Positions 28,901 through 33,890 of a DNA stretch of 33,890 nucleotides are shown piece by piece. Origin of the DNA: Phycisphaeraceae bacterium (lineage in GTDB: Bacteria > Planctomycetota > Phycisphaerae > Phycisphaerales > Phycisphaeraceae); NCBI GenBank assembly GCA_002686995.1, contig NYZC01000068.1, positions 1-33,890 on the forward strand. The letters are read 5' to 3'. Numbering within the stretch: position 1 is the stretch's first letter; each line of letters begins with the position of its first letter. Both the position numbers and the translations under genes were made by a program. The notes under the pieces are model-generated. The model saw only the letters and a list, made by a program, of their open reading frames with translations, was not told where the DNA came from and made no database searches.

Positions 28901-31900
28901 CATCGACGCGTTCGGCATGTACGTCAACGGCGTCAACGTCGCCCAGACCGGCGGCTTCCCGGTCAACGTCGACCACCCCGACATGGCGTTCCTCGGCGGG
29001 ACCGAGCTGGACGGCATCCTTGCGCCGGGGGGCAACCCCGTGCTGACGTACGGCACTTTCGTCGGCAACGCCACGACGGACAACACGCTCACGTTCATCA
29101 TCGCGGACACCGGGGACGCGATCCTCGACTCGACGGCGTTCATCTCGGGCATCAGCGGCGCCCCGCCGGTCGACATGTTCGCGGTCGTGCGCGACACCTC
29201 GGCCAACCCCGGCGGCGTGGACCGGCTGGTCCAGGTGGGCGTGGATCCCGCCGGCGGCAGCGACGTGTCGCTGATCGACCTCGGCCTGATCGAAATCGAC
29301 GAGCCGGCGGCCGGGACGGGCACGACGATCAAGGGCATCGACTTCACCTCGGACGGCGACCTGCTCGGCAACGACTTCCAGGGGCCCGGCCTCTCGCAGT
29401 TCGTGGCGATCAACACCGAGGACGGCACGATGTCGACCCGGCGCACCGATCCGCTCAACGCCGATCTCGCGACCGTGAGCGACGACATCATCGGGCTCGC
29501 CGCGACGCGGGACAGCCGCTTCCTCGCATTGTGGGACGACGGGCCGGCGAACGACGAGGTCTGGATCAGCCCGAACGAGCTGTTCCCCGTCGACACGACC
29601 TCGGCCGATCTGGACGGCGACGGCGACACCGACGAGGTGCAGGCGACGCGCCTGAGCATCCTCAACGTCGCCGGCGGCGCGGTCTCCACGGACACGTTCG
29701 CCGGGCTCGCCTTCGATCCCGCGACCGACGACTTCTTCGGCGTGGAGCACTCGTTCTACGTCGGTGAAGGCGAGGTCGACGAGATTTTCACGATCGACCC
29801 CGCGGCGCCGATCGACGCGCTCACCCCGCTGGGCGGCGGCGCGGGCCGGCTCGAGGTGCTCGGCAACCCGACCGACATCATCGCGCTGGACGTCAACGAC
29901 CGGTTCGAGCTGATCGCGGTCAACGACCCGCCGGGCGACTTCGAGAACCGGCACCTCGTGCGCGTCGACCAGGCGGCGCCCGAGCTTTCCGTGCGCCTGA
30001 CCCCCCTCGGCTCGATGACCGACAACGCATCGGGGTTCTCCTTCAACGACGTCGGCATCGCGCACACCCTGTTCGACCGCGAAGTGATGAACGACGCGCT
30101 GCTGTCGGGCCTCGGCGATCACGTCCCGGCGCCGGTCGGCCCGTTCCAGGGCGCGACCGACGACCTCGACGTGGTGGCGACGGCGGTCCTGGACGATCCG
30201 GGCGACCCGGACGACGGACGCGTCTTCGTCGTCCACGACGTCATCGGCGACGGCACCCAGTTCGAGCTGTACGAGGTCCTGTTCCTCGACACCGACGGCG
30301 ATCTCGTGGACGACCAGGTCGACGAGTATTCGCTGATCGGCGTGATCCAGAACGGCGCCAACGACATCACCGACATCGAGGCGCTCGAGTACGACCGCGC
30401 CAGCGACCAGTTCGTGATGATCGGCCTCGACGCCGTCGGCATCAGCGCGACGAACCGACAGCTGTTCACCTTCGCCATCGGCTCGGCCGCGGCCGCGAGC
30501 GTGAACTCGCTGAGCGACGGCGCCCCGGTCATGGACACGATCAACGCCCTCGCGTTCGACGCGGCGGGAACGCTCTACGGCGTGCGCGACGACCCCGATC
30601 GCCTGATCACGGTCGCGCCGGACGGCTCGATCACGGTCGTCGGCCTGGGCGCGATCTCGGTCACCGGCAAGGGCGCGGTCGAGATCGGCGCGATGGACTT
30701 CACGGTGCCGGACGCCGAAGGCGATCAGCAGCTGCTGGCGACGGAGGTCTCCGGCGGCGGAGCGCAGGTCGGCCTGCTCCTGCTGAACGTCATGGGCGGC
30801 AGCGGCGCCATCCAGCCCAACAACGCGCGCGAGGTGCTCCCGCCAGGCACGATCAGCGGCGCCCAGCGCGGCCTGTCCGTCGACAGCATCGGGCGCATGG
30901 TCGCGATCATCGACGGCGGTGCCGGACCCGATGCGCTCGGCACGACCGGCAGCATCCCGCTGGCGTTCGTCAACGGCGATCTCGACGAGGATCTCGACCC
31001 GCTCGCCGTCACCGTGACGTCCACCGGCGCCACGTACACGGTCATCGACAACCTCGGCGTGCTCGAACTGCACGAGATCGTCCGCGACGCCGACGGCGAG
31101 GTGACCGACCTCGTCCGTCTCGGCGACATCACCGACGCCTCGGGCATCGCGGTCACCAACATCCTCGCGCTCGACGCGAACCCGACGACCGACGAGCTGT
31201 ATGCGATCGGCCTCGGCGCGCCGGTGCCCGCGGCCACGGTCGGCGGCGACCTGGGCGACGAATTCGACATCGCCGGCCTCGACATCACCGGCGACGCCGG
31301 CACCGGGGTCAGCGCGATCGCCCGGTCCACGTCGATCGCCGGCGAGGACGTCGTCGAGCAGATCACGATCGCGCGCGACCCCGTCACGGGCGCCGTCACC
31401 GGATCGACGGTCAACGGCGAAATCCGCCAGCAGCTCGCGACCACCCAGACCCTGGGCAACCGCATCGTCGACATCGACGCGCTCGAAGGCGGATTCCTCT
31501 TCGGATGGGACGCCGACGGCACCCTGCCGAACGCCAACGTCGGCGAGGTCGGCGGCCCCGGCGCGCTCATCGGCGACCGGACGTTCGACAGCTTCATCGT
31601 CAACAACAACGACGAGATGTTCGCGATCGTCGACACGGCCGGCACCAAGCAGCTGTTCCAGGTCGTGCGCGACTCGAGCACGAACGCCGTCTCGCAGTTC
31701 AACCTGATCGGCGACATCCAGGATCCGGGCGGCACCGACCTGGACATCAACGTGAACATGCTCGCGGACGATCCGCTCGACCAGAACCGCTTCTACGCGG
31801 TGGCGACGGTGATCGACCCTGGCCTCGGCGCCGTGCAGGAGCTGTTCAGCATCGACGTCGACACCGCCGTCGGCACGTCGATCGGCAAGCTGTTCTCCGA

Positions 31901-33890
31901 CACGTTCGTCACGGCGGTCTACGACAACCTGATCGCGACGCCGAACGGGACCTCGCTGCTGGCGGTGCAGGTCAGCGACCCCGGCGCGGACACGGTCTTC
32001 CGCATCGACCCGGCGACCGCCATCGTCACCACCGTCGGCTCGATCGCCAACGACACCGAGGTCGTCGTCGCCTGGGACTACAACCCCGAGGACGAGCTGC
32101 TGATCATCCAGACGGCCGGCGGAGGCAGCAGCGACGGGTTCACCGACCCGGCGCGCCGGCTCGTGCAGGCGGACATCAACGGCGCGTTCGTGCCCACCGG
32201 CGGAATCACGAACCTGACCAACCTCCCGGTCGACGGCTCCGATCCGAACTGGCAGTTCATCCCGGGCCAGATCGACGGCACGGACGACCTGATCCAGACC
32301 TACGCGTTCACGACCGACGGACGCGCCTGGGGCATCCTCGAGAAGGCCGGCGCCGGCAACGACGAGCTCTGGATCAGCGGCAACAACGTCTACACGGCCG
32401 GCGGCTCGGCCGGCCCGGACTCCGTGGCGGTGCTCTACCAGGGCACGCTGAAGGTGACGCGCAGCATCGGCGGCGTCGACCAGTCCGTCGCCGTCATCGA
32501 CACCGTGACCGCGCAGGCCACGTCCGGCGCGTCGCCGCTGGTGATGGTGCTGGACGAGCGTGGCATCGACCGCCTCGTCACGCTCGGCGCGATCACCGGC
32601 ACCGTCGGCGAGGACGTGATCGACCAGATCCTCGACTACGCCGGCGGCAGCCAGGGCGCCGCGCGCATCCAGATCAGCGGCGCCGTGGACACCGCCCTCT
32701 CGGGCCTCGCGTTCAACCAGGCTGGACAGCTTATCGGCCTGAACACGGTCGGGGGGCTCGCCAACCACCTCGTGCTCGCCGACCAGGGGGCGCCGGGGAC
32801 GACGATCCAGCTCACGCCGTTCGGCAGCGCCGACCCCGGGCTGAACGGCTTCTCGTCCGACATCAACAGCCGCTTCTACAGCATCAACACCGACCGCAGC
32901 TTCGACGAGCTCTGGATCAACTCCCAGCAGCTGTTCCGTCTCTCGACCACGCCGGTCGACATCGGCGACAACGACGGGATCGAGGACGAGATCGTCGCGA
33001 CCTCGATCGGATCGCTCGACGACGGCGTCACGCAGGTGATCGAGGACATCCCGGCCCTCGCCTGGCGCGACGACGGTACGGCGCTGTTCGGCGTCCGCGA
33101 CCTGGCCAGCGGGCAGACGCTGATCACCATCGACCCGGTCACGGCGGAAATCGGCACCGTCAGCGAGATCGTCGTCGGCGGCACCGCCGCGCGGATCTCG
33201 GCGATGGACATCAACATCGAAGGGCGCATCGTGGCGCTCGACGACGCGTTCGGCCCCAACCTGCGCCGGCTCGTCCTGATCAGCATCCCCGAGGACATCG
33301 AGGTGGTCGGGCCGATCATGGTCGACAGCCTCGACACGCGGATCGAGGGCTTCGACTTCACCGTGGCCGACTCCTTCGGCGCGCAGCAGCTGGTGGCCGT
33401 CGACGATTCGCTCGGCGCCCCGGGCGACAACCTTCGCCGGCTGATCGAGGTGCTGACCGGCACGCCCAACCTGTCCCTCGAGCTGACGGCCGCGGGCACG
33501 GTGTCCGAGGAGCTCGACGGCTTCTCGTCGGACGGCTCGAGCAAGTATTACGCGGCGTTCAGCGACCCGCTGCTGCACAGCGCGCTCTACGTCAGCAACA
33601 GCGCGGCGCCCGGCGACTTCAGTCCGGTCGCCGCCGTGAACCGCGACCTGCAGGGCAATTTCGACTTCACCGCGGTGACGGTGGCCCTCGACGACCGCGT
33701 GTTCGCCGTCGACAACCCGTCGCCGACGGTCTTCGACCTCTACCAGCTGCCCAACGACAAGACCGAGGCGATCGGCGCGACGCGCCTCGGGCGGCTGACG
33801 ACCTCGACCGGCGTGGGCATCGTCGAGGTCGATGCGCTCGAGACGAACCCGGCGACGGGCCTGCTCACCTTCGTCGGCAAGGTCGGCAGC
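25983..33890 (+). CDS. LEPR-type giant surface protein with choice-of-anchor-L-like domain (3' end outside window)
   Basis: Open from ATG 25983 to the right edge, 2,636 codons. The N-terminus is strongly basic (MFKRKRRSRRTRRPD), then a 30-residue I-[HQ]-[TR] tandem repeat (residues 26-55), then LELLEPRLLL (residues 60-69), the LEPR-XLL leader typical of planctomycete giant exported proteins. A start at ATG 26154 (residue 58) is possible but lacks a ribosome site and would drop the basic region. The rest is acidic and beta-rich: propeller-like repeats with AFAVDPDSGLAYVVG, ALAFNDDNELFISV, LAWRDDGTALFGV, and a recurring unit (FDFVALAV...ALDxDxxTGLLFVVG). Residues about 830-1057 resemble a choice-of-anchor-L domain. 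No RTX, dockerin or membrane segment is seen in the part present. Function is probably structural or adhesive; inference only. Confidence 0.88.
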   Translation, partial: MFKRKRRSRRTRRPDPVRSADGDARIHTIHTIHTIQRIQRIQRIQRIHRTQRVQSGQMNLELLEPRLLLTTLFGGEVFEFRGPDPTNADEEGPRIRIAVEGDATIEIVAADIDDTNSAILGDLPGVILESDLGRTDAEILGGVGGQDGIELIGDTPIIETAPVAGTLVGIPNDDIGLQALATNDQGQTFAINFAEIDITQDSQRQVIQVAGLSNADGNGTVQTTLHQATVSDDIMRQLSLTINAVEAFAVDPDSGLAYVVGQTAQGPSLFEIDRATGTVTFVGPITTGGFSFDSLGGAGMASEDLVGLASDADDTFFSIFDTEVLNNGLFESTDATTPIPVRSVNDDPAGLGGAFDFVALAVGANEFDDTYAIDAPAAFIGTQQLFRIPRDNGATTGLSGATLPPVVVGVIQDGAGNLVTGIQAADLDEFGLLFVVGTRPAVNGNGEQELFRVDVDTGLANLVTGLVTPGGVVTDPVTALAFNDDNELFISVRIDGTDTLMRVETTFNALPSESTALTLPGSVSASLVGFASFLDPADDDHGKFFSLFDDNLLNTLLARSSGDGDTDGDGDVDDFSEHNPVGSVGGDLGTNDFNFVGLAVNPDDAMPAFAINNNGGTLELVRITRRADGSIDPDTPPELLGEITDARGNTIAEIAALDTDGAGVHHAVGFNIDAPVPTVSVGGDLGADFDFVALTIVGDSETVFAIDDTGPSNDLYLIARDPNTGEISGAPTRIQRIRDANNESILSINALESDPVTGQLFVIGTTGAGPEMELFEINPITAIAESRGTLMEDFDGNGSFAPITDLITGLAIRPSGLGAAAGPPAPEGDRLVVTPTMDTTSLTDALLEAGGTGLIITDVQISGHAGLAGEQSAGTFVNPSNVYSIDDGVVLSTGDVADYGDGPNLSTANFTSYNQPADAGEEALLDPITGGALDHFDVTQLDITFDLEPGFDSLFYNIVWGTEEFDEFVGSPFIDAFGMYVNGVNVAQTGGFPVNVDHPDMAFLGGTELDGILAPGGNPVLTYGTFVGNATTDNTLTFIIADTGDAILDSTAFISGISGAPPVDMFAVVRDTSANPGGVDRLVQVGVDPAGGSDVSLIDLGLIEIDEPAAGTGTTIKGIDFTSDGDLLGNDFQGPGLSQFVAINTEDGTMSTRRTDPLNADLATVSDDIIGLAATRDSRFLALWDDGPANDEVWISPNELFPVDTTSADLDGDGDTDEVQATRLSILNVAGGAVSTDTFAGLAFDPATDDFFGVEHSFYVGEGEVDEIFTIDPAAPIDALTPLGGGAGRLEVLGNPTDIIALDVNDRFELIAVNDPPGDFENRHLVRVDQAAPELSVRLTPLGSMTDNASGFSFNDVGIAHTLFDREVMNDALLSGLGDHVPAPVGPFQGATDDLDVVATAVLDDPGDPDDGRVFVVHDVIGDGTQFELYEVLFLDTDGDLVDDQVDEYSLIGVIQNGANDITDIEALEYDRASDQFVMIGLDAVGISATNRQLFTFAIGSAAAASVNSLSDGAPVMDTINALAFDAAGTLYGVRDDPDRLITVAPDGSITVVGLGAISVTGKGAVEIGAMDFTVPDAEGDQQLLATEVSGGGAQVGLLLLNVMGGSGAIQPNNAREVLPPGTISGAQRGLSVDSIGRMVAIIDGGAGPDALGTTGSIPLAFVNGDLDEDLDPLAVTVTSTGATYTVIDNLGVLELHEIVRDADGEVTDLVRLGDITDASGIAVTNILALDANPTTDELYAIGLGAPVPAATVGGDLGDEFDIAGLDITGDAGTGVSAIARSTSIAGEDVVEQITIARDPVTGAVTGSTVNGEIRQQLATTQTLGNRIVDIDALEGGFLFGWDADGTLPNANVGEVGGPGALIGDRTFDSFIVNNNDEMFAIVDTAGTKQLFQVVRDSSTNAVSQFNLIGDIQDPGGTDLDINVNMLADDPLDQNRFYAVATVIDPGLGAVQELFSIDVDTAVGTSIGKLFSDTFVTAVYDNLIATPNGTSLLAVQVSDPGADTVFRIDPATAIVTTVGSIANDTEVVVAWDYNPEDELLIIQTAGGGSSDGFTDPARRLVQADINGAFVPTGGITNLTNLPVDGSDPNWQFIPGQIDGTDDLIQTYAFTTDGRAWGILEKAGAGNDELWISGNNVYTAGGSAGPDSVAVLYQGTLKVTRSIGGVDQSVAVIDTVTAQATSGASPLVMVLDERGIDRLVTLGAITGTVGEDVIDQILDYAGGSQGAARIQISGAVDTALSGLAFNQAGQLIGLNTVGGLANHLVLADQGAPGTTIQLTPFGSADPGLNGFSSDINSRFYSINTDRSFDELWINSQQLFRLSTTPVDIGDNDGIEDEIVATSIGSLDDGVTQVIEDIPALAWRDDGTALFGVRDLASGQTLITIDPVTAEIGTVSEIVVGGTAARISAMDINIEGRIVALDDAFGPNLRRLVLISIPEDIEVVGPIMVDSLDTRIEGFDFTVADSFGAQQLVAVDDSLGAPGDNLRRLIEVLTGTPNLSLELTAAGTVSEELDGFSSDGSSKYYAAFSDPLLHSALYVSNSAAPGDFSPVAAVNRDLQGNFDFTAVTVALDDRVFAVDNPSPTVFDLYQLPNDKTEAIGATRLGRLTTSTGVGIVEVDALETNPATGLLTFVGKVGS
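26058..26147 (+). repeat. 9-bp coding minisatellite (ten units) in the LEPR leader
   Basis: Units are ATCCACACG x3, ATCCAGAGG x4, then ATCCACAGG, ACCCAGAGG and GTCCAGAGC, all in phase with the gene. They encode I-H-T three times, I-Q-R four times, then IHR, TQR and VQS. The central units are identical at DNA level, a substrate for slippage, and gain or loss of units keeps the reading frame. The repeat is open in all six frames. Confidence 0.95.
27031..28300 (+). repeat. Diverged protein-level repeats, first cluster
   Basis: A unit of about 85-95 residues starts [FD]-[FL]-x-[FV]-[VA]-x-LAV, passes through [FY]A-ID, then [LF]-x-RI-x-RD, then VG-I-D--GN, and ends ALD-D---GLLFVVG. Copies begin near 27031, 27731 and 28021, with further copies near 30150, 30960, 31236 and 33606. 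Between copies is a second recurring element (FFSIFDTEVLNNGLF, FFSLFDDNLLNTLL, HTLFDREVMNDALL, YYAAFSDPLLHSALY). Confidence 0.65.
28470..29153 (+). other. Choice-of-anchor-L-like domain
   Basis: Landmarks in order are SLTDALLEAGGTGLIITDVQ, AGTFVNPSNVYSIDDGVVLSTG, LDITFDLEPGFDSLFYNIVWG, EEFDEFVGSPFIDAFGMYVNG and a closing LTFIIADTGDAILDSTAFISG. The L-x-x-G..I-I-x-V start, 'F-N--------GVVLSTG' and 'ITF----E--EF--SPF-DAFGMYVNG' are the hallmarks of this domain, found in exported proteins with varied C-terminal anchors. It sits in the middle of the propeller repeats, not near a terminus. Confidence 0.75.

Noticed and set aside
25839..33578. 2,579-codon open frame on the minus strand
   Set aside because: It is antisense to the LEPR giant gene. 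Its translation is Arg/Asp/Val/Glu-rich without domains, as expected when GC-biased codons of an acidic protein are read backwards. The plus frame has a leader, a ribosome site and recognisable domains.

Overview
The window is GC-rich (roughly two-thirds G+C by eye) and looks like a Planctomycetota chromosome fragment, perhaps of the Phycisphaerae type. The evidence is two giant secreted/surface proteins built from RTX, FG-GAP, PKD and dockerin-like modules, an N-terminal LEPR-type leader (LELLEPRLLL) on the second one, and a secreted beta-repeat protein opening with an FNWNNFSGG module. The taxonomic call is inference; there is no rRNA or other marker to confirm it.

Layout. (1) Positions 1-19347, plus strand: one gene entering from the left edge and encoding at least about 6,447 residues. 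It is a mosaic of about 320-residue N-terminal modules, five RTX blocks, pre-peptidase-like modules, an FG-GAP/VCBS propeller carrying a MAM-like jelly roll, an ELWK-type propeller carrying a laminin-B-like domain, leucine-rich repeats, a LamG-like jelly roll, PKD-like domains, an SbsA-like Ig domain and two dockerin-like EF-hand pairs. The reading frame shifts once near 1383-1390. (2) 19365-21412, plus strand: a HIT-family nucleotide hydrolase with its own promoter, a YceI-family exported lipid-binding protein whose frame is broken just after the signal peptide, and a multi-pass membrane protein of unknown function. (3) 21421-23211, minus strand: a secreted beta-repeat protein that seems to have lost its C-terminal anchoring region. 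An array of 11-bp Pho-box-like repeats lies upstream of it. (4) 23427-23499: tRNA-Ala(UGC). (5) 23535-24884, minus strand: a class I/II PLP-dependent aminotransferase with a TATAAT box placed for a leaderless transcript. (6) 24885-25355: a non-coding stretch with a REP-like palindrome, a good sigma70-type promoter and a GC hairpin. (7) 25356-25730, plus strand: a DUF3467 protein with a TTG start. (8) 25983 to the right edge, plus strand: a LEPR-type giant surface protein of at least 2,636 residues. Its basic leader is encoded by ten 9-bp minisatellite units, and it contains a choice-of-anchor-L-like domain and many diverged propeller-like repeats.

How the parts relate. About 85% of the window codes for three exported proteins, two of them giant, so the region is mainly a cell-surface/secretome locus with small housekeeping genes (HIT, tRNA, aminotransferase, DUF3467) between. 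I see no transposase, integrase, CRISPR array, toxin-antitoxin pair or recognisable defence system. The two single-base frame breaks may be assembly or sequencing errors. Very long open frames on the opposite strand of both giant genes are by-products of biased codon use.
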